From Chaetoceros tenuissimus (lineage: Eukaryota > Bacillariophyta > Thalassiosirophyceae > Chaetocerotales > Chaetocerotaceae), in the NCBI GenBank assembly GCA_021927905.1, contig BLLK01000069.1:248001-312000 (forward strand): 64,000 bases of DNA, given 5' to 3'. The stretch's first letter is position 1, and every line of letters starts with the position of its first letter. This document shows positions 1-11,871 of the stretch, in pieces. Under the pieces are notes generated by a model. The model searched no databases. It was not told where the DNA came from and was given only the letters and a program-made list of their open reading frames with translations. Both the position numbers and the translations under genes were made by a program.

Positions 1-75
1 AAAACTGAAATTAGGTTCAAATACGATGGACCAATCTCCTATTCCACCTTGATTGGGAAAAAGAAGAGTTCATGA
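1..75 (+). CDS. 3' end of an unidentified gene, cut by the window edge
   Basis: Frame 1 is open from the first base to a TGA at 73-75 and encodes about 24 residues, beginning KTEIRFKYDGPIS and ending GKKKSS. The mix of charged and aromatic residues reads like a protein C-terminus. With so little sequence no family can be named. It would converge with the PDI gene, whose stop lies at 265. It could also be chance. Confidence 0.35.
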   Translation, partial: KTEIRFKYDGPISYSTLIGKKKSS

Positions 76-264
76 ACATGTATGTAAATAGTTTTTAGTT
101 GTAAATGGTAAAATTGTATGTGTCTAATGAATGTTTACATTGAAGTGGAGAGAGTTATTTCTATCAAGCAAGTGCCAGTAGGTTTCGACTATGTCTATTC
201 AATGGCATTCACAGAATTTTCAAATGTCCTCCTTCTTTCTCACTTTCAACCCTACTGTCAAAAT

Positions 265-1179
265 TTAAAGCTCGCCGCCACTGCTCTTGGATGCAAGAAC
301 TGCTTTCAAGATACCATAATCAGCCTTTTTCTTTGCTTCATTCTTTGTTGCCTCAGTCTTGGCTTGCATTTCTTCATATCGAGACTGAAGAGACTCAGTA
401 CTTTCTTCAAATTTTTCATCCATATCATCAAGCAAATCTTCTACTTCAATGAGTTTTTCTTCAAGATCTTCCTCAGACATTGCAAGGAACTTTCCAATAA
501 TTTCCTTTTGATCATCACTACACAAGTCAATATTCTTTGGTGAACAAGTAGCCTTCAAACTAGTTTTTGCAAATGAAGACATGCTGTCAAAGTCTCTCCC
601 TCCTTCATACTATTATAAAATTTCATGAGATCAAAACTATATCCCGACGGTACGAATCCATGCAGAAACATCGATATACTTACATTGTCCAAGAATGAGG
701 AATCACCAAATTTAAGTGTTGGGAAACCCTCTACACCATTCTCATCACAGACTTGCTCAGAATCTTCAGCGGTACAGTCAACCTCAGCAATCATGATGTT
801 TGGATCGGTAATTTCCTCTGCAAGCTTTTCCCAATCTGCCGCCATTGCTTTACAATGACTATGGAACGTACTCATATGTTAGGAATTTTATACAAAGACA
901 AATAATAATATAACTGTGATTCGGCTTCAATGGAATATACGTATGCTGTAACTTCAAACTTACCCACACTGCAAAAAGTATATGTCAGAAATACATGATC
1001 AAATGAAATCATGGAGAAAGATAAATTTCAGGTGAAATAGAACGTACCCAAGGCGCAAAGAATTTTACAAAGACAATCTTATCTTGTGTCGCAGATGCAA
1101 AGTTAGAGTCGTTCAATTTGACAAGCTTTGCTGATGCAATTGGAAGCAAAAGGAGGGATGCGAGCTGCGAAATCTTCAT
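265..1179 (-). CDS. Secreted single-domain protein disulfide isomerase (thioredoxin fold)
   Basis: Four exons: 1048-1179, 964-968, 684-858 and 265-609, giving 218 residues. The N-terminus (MKISQLASLLLLPIASA) is a signal peptide. The redox site WCGHC is split: Trp ends exon 1, a 5-nt microexon (TGTGG) supplies Cys and two bases of Gly, and exon 3 supplies His-Cys. A typical thioredoxin cis-Pro stretch (GFPTLKFG) and LDNYEGGRDFD follow, and the C-terminal third is an acidic helical region. All splice sites are GT-AG; phases agree only with the microexon included. The role is probably oxidation or isomerisation of disulfides in the ER lumen. The protein ends SSGGEL, only partly like a KDEL retrieval signal, so ER retention is uncertain. 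The family is clear; the exact subclass is not. Confidence 0.9.
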
Positions 1180-1834
1180 GTTTCAATGTATTGATTGGAG
1201 ATTAAATAAGACGGGGTAAACTAGAGCGATACACTAGAGTAGTAATTACATGTATCTTTTGCGAAGAGTTGCATTTTTTACACTTTCTTTTTCATCTACA
1301 TTTGTTCCCCCTTTATTTTATATGGCTATAATTTATAAAGATAGCCAAATTGAGCTAAATGCAGTTTTCTTCCAAGAACTTCTTCCAGGTGTCAAGGCTT
1401 CTGTGGCTCGTAGGCATCGGAGGACATTAGAATCCAATTTCAAGCTCAACGAATTGTTGAATTTGAGTAAGTGGTAATTCAAACTGCCATCAACAAAACA
1501 AAGAATGCTTTCTCCTAAATTCAAATAAATGTTCTTTGAAAATCTATATCAGCTAATGTATAAGTAATAATACTGTTTATAGTTTTTATGATTGTACAGG
1601 ATAATATAATATATGCATACACTGTTTTCAAGTCTTTTCTCCTTTCTTGAATCCAATGCATAAGGAATAATAAGTAGCATTCAAGAGTGTACGTCAAAAA
1701 TATATACATTTCTTTTTCTCCTTTCTTGAATGTTGATAAGTAACTTCCATGAAAGAAAACATATATGAATGCATACCAACGAATCTCATGGACGCTTGCC
1801 CCCCAGAGATATTTTTCATTAGAAGCATTCTGAT
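1180..1834. other. Intergenic, PDI promoter side and bZIP 3' side
   Basis: AT-rich sequence with no supported gene. Short open frames on both strands around 1330-1520 lack domains and contradict each other. Nothing else was recognised. Confidence 0.4.
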
Positions 1835-3944
1835 TTATGCAGTTTGTGGTTCAAGTTTAACTGATGCTTCAGCACTACCACCTTCTTCGTCAGAGGACGC
1901 ATCTTTTTCCCCATGCGATACGACAGACACAGCAGAAGAGTGCGTGGTTGATACAGGTGGAAGTGAATCGATAAGAGCATTAGACTCAACAGCACAAAGT
2001 CTTTGTTGAGATTTGATATTCTTGAGCTGAGCAATAACTGCTCCAGTATCGAACAAAAGTTCTGCACAAGCAAGCTTGTTGGAAGCAGGACTGAATGTGG
2101 CTCTCATGCATCCCTTCAGAATAAAACTAGGTGCATTGACATCTGCATTCTGAGGAGTAGCCTTCAGAGTCCAATCCAAGACCGCCTTGATTCCATCCAT
2201 CATAAAATGAGCACGGTCGCAATGATAGTGCATATGAACTCCAGTGCCCATGAGAGTAGACTCCATCAAAGATGCAACATGAGAAGCATCTTCAAAAGAT
2301 TGATTTGCACCTCTCAAGACTTGCTTCGACATATCATTAGGAACAGAGTTCAAAAGGCTCTGTTGGTTTTCACTTGAAACTCTTCTCACCATTCCTCCAT
2401 CACAAGCCATTTTTCGGTAGTCAGCCTTTGGCAAAGTGAGACTGAAACCATCTTCAAGAATTGCGATCCAACGCGCCAAAAGATTCTGTTCTGATCCTCT
2501 AGCACGCAACTTTAAAAATTCTTCCATGACTCTGTAACGAACTTCACGTACTTCAAGATCACGTTGTTTTTCATGTCTTTTCTCTACTTCAGCTTGATCA
2601 CGCTGGTTCACTAATTCTGTCAAAGTTCTCTTGAGTTCTTCCACATATGCCTTCTTACGAAGACGAGTATTACGTGCATGTTCACGATTACGATCACGGT
2701 TTTGTCTTGCTCTTTCATCTGCTGTAAGAGTTGCACGCCTTGCTCTGGCTGCCTTGGCAGCAGCAGGATCACTTGCCGCTGCAAGAGCAGCAGCTTGAGC
2801 CGCCTGTGCAGTTCCTGGTGGTGCACCACTGATACTTGCCGCACATGCTGCTACCCAATTATTAGAGGTCAAAGCTGCAACATGAGCAGTAGAAGTATCC
2901 ACAGGCTTGGTAAATCCCGCCTCTTCTGTAGGTTTCGCCGCAGGAGGATTGGTAGCTGATAAAATTAAATTAGTAACAGCCGCTTGTGCCACACCTTTGA
3001 AACTTTCTTCTGTTTTATGTCCACCACATGATACAGTAGATGCTGCATCTTTTTTAGTTGGAATCGGTGCAACTTTTGCCGCATTTGCAACGATATGATT
3101 TCCTTTTGGAACAGCAGATTGCGAAGTAACAGTCATGGGTACAGTTTTGACCACTGCAGTAGCAACATTCTTGAGTGCAGGATGTTGCGGTGGTGGTACT
3201 TTCGGTGCATTGGCTCCTAGATTTGTAACAACAGATTTTACAATTTGAGGAGTCACAGTCTTGACTTGTGTACTACTCTCCACCTTGACTGGAACAGGAG
3301 CTACACGTGTCTGTGTAACACTATTGGAAGCATGAACAGTTGCAACCGTAGCCAACTTTTTCGGAGCAGTTCCAGATTGAGAACCCTCCATTACAGAACG
3401 CTTCTTGCCATTCACAGCAGCAACAGGAATAGGTGCTGGTGCAGGCGATACCGATTGAGCAGGCACAGGCGATGGCGCAGTGACACTGCTAGAGGAAACA
3501 GTACATGGTTGTACTGCCGGAACAGAGGAAATCACCGCTGTGGACTTGACTTCAGGTGGTACAACCGCTGTCATTTCAGGCGCTGGTTGCTCCTCCAAGA
3601 TGCTTGTAAAGTCGGTGATGGAAGTCGATGGTCGGAAGGCACCAAGTCCATCGTAGTCATTATTCGTCTGGTTTTCAGTATTTGCTTCTCCTCCCAATAG
3701 ATTGCTCATTGCTACAGTAAGAAAGGATTCAAACAGGATGTGTTAGTCACGAAGAAAAATGCAGTCACGAGTACCCCTTGAAACTCATGTAAAAGAAAGC
3801 CAAGACTTCTTTTAGCTTCCATAGATGAAACTTACGATTATCTTCGGCGTGATACATGTCCAAAAGCTCATCTGAAAAGAGATCACCTCCAAAAAGGTCG
3901 GAAGAGGTTTCAGTAGAAGGATCCATAGGCCAATCTGCAGTCAT
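1835..3944 (-). CDS. bZIP transcription factor
   Basis: Two exons, 3836-3944 and 1835-3711, joined in phase 1 (donor GTAAGT, acceptor TAG), give 661 residues. Exon 1 encodes a short acidic leader rich in Asp, Glu and Phe, possibly an activation segment. Residues about 40-350 are low-complexity Val, Ala, Pro and Thr. At about 370-430 lies a basic region (NRDRNREHARNTRLRKK) followed by a heptad zipper starting YVEELKRTLTELV, which identifies a nuclear dimeric DNA-binding protein. The C-terminal 200 residues contain a more ordered domain with HMHYHCDRAHF and VLDWTLKATP. It could be a PAS- or NTF2-like sensor fold, but I cannot assign it. The exon 2 ATG alone would also open a frame, but the spliced start has better context and a matching phase. 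Confidence 0.88.
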
Positions 3945-4921
3945 ATTTGTTGATTATATTGATAAGTAGTTCTTGTCTTGTGTAAAAAAATCGGGTTCAA
4001 AAGATTCTCGGTTTTGTCAAAGTGATGAAGTGATAGGATGTTAGCAGGAAATAGATGGATAAGTTCAAAATTGTCGAGTGCTTGGTATGTAGATAAGTAG
4101 GGTTCGGGTAAAGATATGCTTGTAAGTGGTAAATGAACGGGTGAGGGTTACTTCTGTGATAAGTGAGGTAGCAGGATATGGTTTGTGTGGTGGAGTGCTG
4201 TGATGAGTGAAATGAATAGCAGGAGATGGGTTAGTTTAGTTCATTCAAGGGAAAGGATGAGTGGGTGTGAAATGAGCAGAACCAAGACTTTTGATTTGTG
4301 AGAAAGCCTCCAAGCCACCGATGAATGGTGGAGATATGCCGTTGTCTCCCTCGGGAGGCTTCGTGACTCCAAGCCTGTACTTGAAGTACCCGAAAAAAGA
4401 AAGCTTTTTATCACGACGTTTCAACACTGCTATCTCGACCGTTTGTACATGTTTCCACTTGCAATTTTGGACCGCTCTCACCAGCTATCTTTCATGCATA
4501 TACATAGGAATAGCATATATCAAAGGCTGGCTCGGATCTCATTCAAATCATTGCAATTCAGATTCGTTGCACTTACATAAAGATGGAAAATTTTGAGAAA
4601 AGCGTTCCATGAGACACTCTGCAGGTACACATCTTACACTGCCGATAAGTGTTTTCTTCCATTAATATTCATGCACTTTCGTGTTTCGATATTAGACTTT
4701 TCTTGACAATGACATTTTATACCAATTTAACTTCAACTTGTAAAAATTTACTTTTCATGTAAAGACATATTATTGGGTGAATATTAAACTGAATACTTCG
4801 ACAATTGAATATATGTGTACTTATTATATTTATTTATATCTAGAGTGATTTGTAATTGGTTTCTTGCATACTTTACAGAGATATTGATTGAAATGTAACA
4901 TACTCGATAATCTACTGATAT

Positions 4922-4929
4922 TGACGTCA
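4922..4929. promoter_or_regulatory. CRE-type palindrome TGACGTCA
   Basis: A perfect 8-bp palindrome, the classic CREB/ATF-class bZIP site. It lies 978 bp upstream of the bZIP start codon at 3944. In diatoms, CRE-like elements have been described in CO2/cAMP-responsive promoters. One copy in 3 kb can occur by chance. Confidence 0.3.
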
Positions 4930-5639
4930 GTATCTACGATATTTTCTGACATTTGGCCGAAGACATTTGAATAAGTATCGATCGTTCATTAGCAGATGGT
5001 TTTCTGAAAATGGAGAAGGCAACAGATGTTGATGATTGCGTTGTTCTTTGCTGGCCTCCAAACTGAGTCACACGATAGGGGGCTACTTTTGCCACGTGAT
5101 TTTTTTCACCCCCTTTACCAATGCTTTTGTTCTTCGCGCACTTTTTCGTATGGATTGTTGCTTTCATCATTGGAGGAGTGATTGTTTGAATTTATAGAAC
5201 ATACAATTACATTCATTGGATAAAGCTTATATTTATTTTTTTATTATTTGATGGGTGGTTTTTGAACTTTGAGATATCTCAAAACAATAATGATCGCGGT
5301 TTCTATTTGAGTAATTGTAATTTTCATTTTAATCTTGTACCGCTGGTTATGAGCATCACTTAGAAGGAAGGAGGAACATGAAAACTGATCGATCATATTC
5401 CTACCTTCTCCATCATTCCCATTAGGATATTTTTTTATCATTCCCACCTTCCGGCTTTCTTTGACATTCGATGTGATAGTGGGAATGGTGGTGGAACAAG
5501 AGCTTCACGTTGATTCATTTTAATTCAAGATAAACTATGGTATGACACCATCCTTCTGCTTCCAGTTGATAACAGTTTCTCCGTCAACTGTCCTGTCATG
5601 TAATATCCTTGCTTCTTGATTCTTTTCCACTGTAGTAGA

Positions 5640-5674
5640 GGAACAAGCCTGCAAGCCTGGAACAAGCCTGCAAG
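5640..5674. repeat. Short tandem repeat, 19-bp unit
   Basis: The unit GGAACAAGCCTGCAAGCCT at 5640-5658 is followed directly by a second copy of its first 16 bases at 5659-5674. Probably replication slippage; no function inferred. Confidence 0.75.
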
Positions 5675-6842
5675 AACGAAGAAGGAGCATCGACTCGACT
5701 CTTTCATCTGCCTTCTTGGTTCTGCCATGTTGCTAGACGACTACCAGCCAACATCCAACATCGTAGCAGCAAGAAGGAAGGAGAGAGCAGCCATATAACA
5801 ATCAACAGTAAGGGAAATCCAAGAATATCAGATTCTCAACAATGAGAGACGACATGAAATTGGATACAGCAGATGGTGCGCAATCACAGAAATAAGCAAC
5901 AAAAGCAGCAAGAACCATATATTTATTGCCATTATCAGCCAGACATGATGAGCGAATTTATCAATATTCAATAGTGGAGGACGTCTTTTCCAAATGGCTG
6001 AGGAGATAGTAAAAACTCTTTCGATTGTAAGCTACATTTTATGTCTGATAGATATCTGTTTTGATACTATACTGTACTTGCAGTCCTTAGCTTCAATGTT
6101 CTTGCTTCCTCTTTCAAAGAGACGATAAAATAGATTGTATCCTCGTCAAGATTATGAACATTGTTACAGATTATAAGTATATAAAAAAGACTTTTTAGTG
6201 GCCTCACATGTAAGCATTCTTCTATGATCATAGAACTCTTAGCGATTGAGATGCGTTTCTATAATATAAAGTTCTTCAAGTTAACAGTATGGTAAAAATT
6301 TCTCTACAAAGCTTATCGAGCGAGTGAATCAAACCATAAAGATACAAATAAAACTTTGTAGGCAACTTTTCATTGATGAAGACCAAACTTCCCTGCCTTT
6401 GACATCCTTATCCTTCATTGAAAATTGAAATTTTATTTCAGTTCAGATCCAACGATACCATCTAATTTAGGTAGCACCTACGAGTGATGCTGTGATGCTC
6501 TTTTTTTTCATTTTTTATTTTTCTCATCACATCCAGTCCCATCTTTTCAATGTCTCTACTCCATTGCCAAATAATACTCAATCTTGGATCTTTTCAACGG
6601 TATGAGTCCCATGAAAAAAATAGTTGCATGGTCTTGTAAGACCATGAGAAGGCAGTACGTAGTACTCCTACGTAACAAAGATGAGACTTTGCACAACATA
6701 TCTACCACTACAATCATAGACTTGCTCTCCTCTGCAATGCCAATACAGTTCTGATCCAATTGATTCACTTTTAAATCATAAATAGCTACATACCCTACCA
6801 CTATCTATTCAACCCATCACCTATACACAAAGCACCAAAAAT

Positions 6843-9264
6843 ATGGGACAAGAAAAGGCCCCTTCACCACAAAGTTTCAAAGGAACAATCCTCGAAGCAG
6901 CATTTGTAGATCCAGCCTACAACTGGCCTCCAAGAGAAGGAGAGGGAGTCAATGCCGTCGAACTCGAAGCATCGACATACCTACTCACCAAAGCTGAAAA
7001 CGGCGATGCACCAGATTTAAAGTATCCCGAAAAGCCTAAAATCAAATCACGTACACAAGTCATTACCGAAACGGAAACATACACCACGGCACGATGTGGC
7101 TTTTTCAAATGCTGTCGAAGTGACGAACACGTTGTCAACACTCATACACGTACCGTACCCGTTGACCCAGCTGAAAAAGAAAAACTCAAAAAGGAATATT
7201 TGGAAAAGAGAGCTGCGGTTCGTAAAAAGAGAAAGGAGAGGAGAGATCAACAGGAGAAATATGCGAGGGTACCCGATGGTGTATTGATTTATCGTCTGGA
7301 TACTGCACAACATACCGTTTCTTTGATTTCGGCTCCAAATAGTAATACCGATTTGAGATCTCTCATGACGGATATTGTTGTCATTGGTGCACATCCTAGT
7401 AAGCATGTTAGTAGAAGAGGGATTATGTTGATTGATGAGACTGGAGAAAAGTTTGAATTGGTCGCTTGTGATCAGAGAACTGCGACTGCTTGGATGGAAG
7501 CTTTGAATATGATGCTTGGAAAAGGAAAAGGTGGACTCAAATTTGGAAAGGTGAGTGAAGTACTGTTGACATATCATTTATTTTCTGACGAATCATATGT
7601 TCTAATCTTTCAACCTATCTATATAGTTCTTTGGAGGACTTTCTTCTTCCGAACAGCATAAAATGGAAGAACAATACCTTAACTTGACTGCATACTCCAA
7701 TAACCTCATTCGTACAGGTGCAGTTCCATCGCACAAAGACAAAGAAAAGAAAAAGACCACAGGAGGAATTTATTACTGTGTTTCGAAAAAACATGATGAA
7801 GGGGAAGAAATTGATGAAGAGGCATTGGAGAGTATTGCAAAGCGTAGAGCTGTCATTAAGGATTCATGGGACTTTTATAGAATGATTTGTTCCCTTTTGA
7901 GAGATAGGAGAAAGTATGATGAAGCATTTCGTAGGTTGCAGTTGGATCCGGTTTATCCTTATTTGAATAGTATGACTGGATTGAATGATCCTGGTGATGA
8001 TGCGAATACTAGTGAGGAAGTGACTCAGAAGGATTTGCCAGAATATTCCAACATGACGAGATCTGCTGTCTGTAAGGATCTTGTAGAGAAAGCTGAGAAA
8101 GCATTGCCTAGTTTGGTGGAAATTTGCAAGGCATTGGCTGGAAGTCTTGGTATGGAAGAAGTTGGTGTTGGTGAGTAGATATAGTCTTAGTTCGAAAGAA
8201 TTTGAGTAGCCTTTATTCGGATTATCGATCTAATATGTTTCAATCCTTTCAGGACCTGTCAAAGAGATTTCTTCGGCAATTCGTAAAGCGGAAAAGAAAT
8301 ATGAAGGTGATGTTCTCAAAGTCAAGGATTATTGTAGAGCATTGTTGGTAGTGAAAGATTTTCCAACTTTGTTAGCATTGCTTGAACTTGCAAGAGATTC
8401 ATTTGGACCACTTATTCGCAGAGTGAAATTGTCAACTTTGAAGTCTGATCATTCTGCATTGGCAGGTGGATATCGTGATTGCAAAATCAATCTAGAGTTA
8501 AAGGATCATATTTGCGAGATTCAGATTCATGTTTGGCCTATGTGGGTAGTATGCGGAGTCGACGGATTTAGACATTACAGACATTGTCTGGAGTACTCCA
8601 CTGATTCCTTCAAGGATCCATATGATGCATTGGCAAATCTTGATAGAAAGACTCTGTAAGTATTCATGCAATGTAATAGATTGGAACAACCTGATTTTCT
8701 TCATCCCTCACCTATTTATTTTCGATGCAATTTAGAGCGGAACTCATTGTCATGGCAGAAGAGGCAGTTGCGGGAATGCCTCTAGATAGTTTGGATTGGT
8801 ATCATGAGAAGTACATTTTGGATTACTTTGCAGAAGTTGGTTTATTTCTCGACCATGGGCTTCCTGTTTGGGCTGAAACAACTTTACGTCAGCTCATCAA
8901 GTTGAGATGCAAATCACCAGATATCGGAGCAGATCATGAGGAAACACTCTATCTTCAGAAATATTTAGCCAAGGCACTAAAGCTTCAGGATAAACATCAA
9001 GAAGCAAACGACATCGAAGCTAGAGTTGAAAATGTACTCAAGAGTCGTTCAAAGAAGGAACAAGAGGCTACCAAAACTGTATGGGAATCATTGTTTACAA
9101 CTGAAGTGTTTGACTTTATCTGGGATCCAAACAAGAAGGAACGCGAGGAAGAGCAAAGATTGAAGAAGGAAGTGAAAGCTTCAAAGAAGGCATGGCGTAA
9201 AATTCGGCAAAAGAGATTTCAATTTTTAGACAGCGATGTGAGTGTAGCAACTGAGAATAAGTAG
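6843..9264 (+). CDS. PH-like domain protein with RelA/SpoT-like nucleotidyltransferase fold
   Basis: Four exons: 6843-7550, 7627-8170, 8253-8655 and 8736-9264, with phases 0, 1 and 2 all agreeing, give 727 residues. Residues about 110-150 are very basic. Residues about 150-236 read as a pleckstrin-homology-like fold ending in a helix with WMEALNMML. Residues about 418-520 resemble the alarmone synthetase core: VKDYCRALLVVKD with D443, then GGYRDCKINLEL, then CEIQIH with E506. In RelA/SpoT these positions carry the metal-binding Asp and the Glu of the EVQIR motif. The C-terminal 170 residues are helical and TPR-like, ending in a Lys/Glu-rich coil. No signal peptide is visible, so it is probably cytosolic or at membranes through the PH domain. 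Alarmone synthesis is not shown; the fold may have another role. Confidence 0.75.
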
Positions 9265-9468
9265 GTGAACTCACATCAATCAAAAAAAGATAATTATTTA
9301 TGTGGGATGTACATAAATTCTATGAAGAACAGAATCACTGGTAAAAATACGGAACAATTGTTAATTACTTAGATAGCGCAGTGAACTCAATTGCCTTTTG
9401 CAAATACACCATTGCGTAGAGTATTCCTTCGAACACTTATGAGCTTTGTCACTAATTCATCCTCAAAT

Positions 9469-10038
9469 CTAAGTATAACGGTGGTAAAAACATTTGATCA
9501 TATCCTGCCCTTCTTCTTGGACCAATCCATATTCTCTCATGAACACTGTATATGAATCATCATCATCATTTTGACAAACTCGAATTTGATCCCAAATATG
9601 ATATGCAAACATGCGATTGGATGCCAAACCTACAAACAACTGCCTCACCTCATCAGTTCCCAAAGCCTCCACACCTACAGATGGTGCCGAGACGATGATA
9701 TTTTCATTTTGTCTTGGTGCTATATTCTGTTCGTAGAAACTCTCAGGGTCATCAGTTCCTGTAACAATGAGATTTGTTTGAATCATGTAATCCTCTGCCA
9801 AGATCCTGTACTTGAGACTTTTCTCTGCATTTGCAAGGTTTTGGCAGAGATAATTTTGCAGCTCTGCCTTTGGAATATGAGTAACGTCATAGGGGGAAGG
9901 GAATGGTTGACCTTTGCTACTCTTACTGCGTTTGCCATTTCTCAAAAGATTCCCATCAGCGGCTTCTGCAACTGATAAACAATGTGGAAAAGTCATTGGT
10001 AAAATGAAAAGAATGAAGGGAATCATGCAGAAATTCAT
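9469..10038 (-). CDS. Small secreted protein, unknown function
   Basis: An intronless frame of 189 residues. The first 27 residues form a clear signal peptide (hydrophobic FILFILPMTF, cleavage probably after AEA). The mature protein begins with a Lys/Ser-rich stretch (GKRSKSSKG) with three lysines at three-residue spacing. It then has an alpha/beta-looking body with four cysteines, two near the C-terminus. I do not recognise the family. The stop is 204 bp past the stop of the PH/RelA-like gene, and the two genes converge. Confidence 0.65.
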   Translation of the reverse strand: MNFCMIPFILFILPMTFPHCLSVAEAADGNLLRNGKRSKSSKGQPFPSPYDVTHIPKAELQNYLCQNLANAEKSLKYRILAEDYMIQTNLIVTGTDDPESFYEQNIAPRQNENIIVSAPSVGVEALGTDEVRQLFVGLASNRMFAYHIWDQIRVCQNDDDDSYTVFMREYGLVQEEGQDMIKCFYHRYT

Positions 10039-10686
10039 TTTGGTTTTTGTATTTTGTATCGTTATGAGTTATGTTTCTATTTTGGATTATGGCAGCAAGC
10101 TAAATGAAAATGAAAAGAATCAAAAATATGAAGAGATATGAATTATGAATTTTCTCGTAAAAAATGATGGTGTCAAAAAGGTTCGGAGAATCTAAAAAAC
10201 AGAGATCCACCGAAACTCTTGAACTACGTCATTGTCATGGAGGAAGCCTTTTTTCCAAAGAAACATTAAACCTCCATAACAACATAAAAATACTCCAATA
10301 ATTTATATAATTCTTCCATCAAACCGAGATATTGCACCTACACATATCAGAATCACTTTTTAAAACAAAACGGGGTAGACTAGTAGTATCAATATAAACA
10401 AAAATTAAAATGTTGAAACTACAGTAGCCAATCTCTTTCCTTCCCATATTTCCATGCGGTATTTTTTCAATTAATCACATGTCAGGGATGTATTTGCTCT
10501 ACTGAAAATTCTGTCCATATTCTTATTCTTCGTTCCGCTTTTTTTTTTGATTACGACGCCTTTGCCGATACGGTATCATACTTTTCCTATCCAACTAATT
10601 CCCATATAAATAAATATACTTATACGTTCTTTCTCTTCTTTCCCATTCTCTCCACACTTCTCCTCTCACTCCTTCACTCCCTCACT
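10039..10686. other. Intergenic between two leftward genes
   Basis: AT-rich sequence upstream of the secreted protein and downstream of the left VTC-like gene. No gene seen. Its right end is a pyrimidine tract described separately. Confidence 0.4.
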
Positions 10687-10688
10687 CT
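10628..10688. repeat. Polypyrimidine/polypurine tract at the 3' end of the VTC-like gene
   Basis: About 60 nearly pure pyrimidines on the + strand, which become a GA-rich run directly after the stop codon on the gene's own strand. It would form the start of the 3' UTR. Low complexity; a mirror-like CT repeat is visible (CACTCCTTCACTCCCTCACT). Confidence 0.6.
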
Positions 10689-11517
10689 AATGAGTAATTT
10701 GATAAACCTTGATACAAAACTGCGCCAAGATACTCAACATCAAAACCACTGCCAAAACAGCAGGCCCGACAATATCCTCATAAGGACCAGGAGCCCTCCT
10801 TCTAATCATTTGCGCCCGTTTCCCATACTGATGCATAGAATACAACATGAACGTAATCGCAATCGGCAGTAGAATAATTCCATACAATTGATTCAAAAAG
10901 TTATCTCCTGAAATAGACACAACCGCAATCGATGCTCCAGCGAGCAAGACGGAAGAATGCAACCATGCGAGGAAGGTACGTTCATTGGCAAAGAAAACTT
11001 TGGGTTCAATTTTAATCGCCGCTTGACGTTTTTTCATGAATGAGGTTGAAGTTCCGATGGTCATGTTGTTGGGTGTCATGGGTTGCGATGTGGATGGTTG
11101 TTGATATGGGTTTTGTCCTGTGAATAGTTTGGAGAAGAATCCTTGTTTAGATCTTGCAGTTGCAGATGGTCCCCTGGTCAGTCCCTATAATAATATAATA
11201 TATAATATTTGAAGAGTTAGATGAAGTATCTACTAGTGTGCATGTCTATTTTCTTTTTGTTAGATACGTACCCCCACTGGTCTGGATGCAAATTCTTCTT
11301 CTGTAGCTCCATACGGCAATTTCTCAACTACAGCCCCTTCATCTGGTCCTTGACCACGATTGACAGATCCTTGAAAGGATTCTCTTCTAGTATTGGCCAA
11401 GAAGTAATAGTTTCCACTGTTGGTGTTGTCTTGTTGCTGCAGACCACCTGCTACAAGGGGGGTGAGTTCGGATGCATCGGAGGAAGATGTCGTTTGATAG
11501 GACTGCGATGAGGACAT
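10687..11517 (-). CDS. VTC1-like DUF202 membrane protein (left copy)
   Basis: Two exons, 11272-11517 and 10687-11184, in phase 0 (donor GTACGT), give 247 residues. A disordered N-terminal half is followed by the DUF202/VTC1 module: KVFFANERTFLAWLHSS, three membrane helices, and the GPYEDIVGPAVLA signature before the last helix. In fungi VTC1 is the small membrane subunit of the vacuolar polyphosphate polymerase; the polymerase and SPX domains sit on other subunits. This protein lacks both. A role in polyphosphate or proton handling at an acidic vacuole is inferred from the family. It stands head to head with a paralogue starting at 11872. Confidence 0.85.
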
Positions 11518-11871
11518 GCTGAAGTTTATATGAAAGTAAGATGTATATAGATAGACTGTAGAATATGTAGAAGGTAGATATTACAGTTGTGTCAAGTAAT
11601 CAAGTAATATCTAAATAATAATAATGAAGTGATGTTCCTCTTCGAAGTGAAAATTCACAAAGATTCGAAGAAGGGTTCGCATCCACACAAAAAAGTCGTG
11701 TCAGACCGCATCATAGAGAGAGGGAAAGTGCCAATTACATTCTAGAAGATTCAAGATACCATTCTCTTTTATTACTGAAGCAATTGAACTACTTATACCT
11801 TACATACATTAAATACATTACTACAAACTATTTCTACATACTCACTCTTATCTAACATCAATATACTAGAC
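11518..11871. promoter_or_regulatory. Shared divergent promoter of the VTC1-like pair
   Basis: 354 bp between two start codons pointing away from each other, with AT-rich stretches near both ends. No phosphate-response box was recognised. Its role as a bidirectional promoter is inferred from layout only. Confidence 0.5.

Larger units (their letters stand above)
3945..6842. other. Gene-poor intergenic region of 2.9 kb
   Basis: No convincing coding sequence on either strand. Short frames at 4245-4596, 4934-5170 and 5525-5798 overlap on opposite strands and lack domain character. The region holds the upstream side of the bZIP gene, a CRE-like palindrome at 4922, a short tandem repeat at 5640 and AT-rich DNA. 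An untranslated RNA cannot be excluded. Confidence 0.4.

Noticed and set aside
1250-1524. Short open frames on both strands
   Set aside because: They overlap each other, have no domain character and no support from splice sites.
4245-4596. Opposite-strand frames of 78 and 101 codons
   Set aside because: Mutual shadows in promoter-side DNA with low-information composition.
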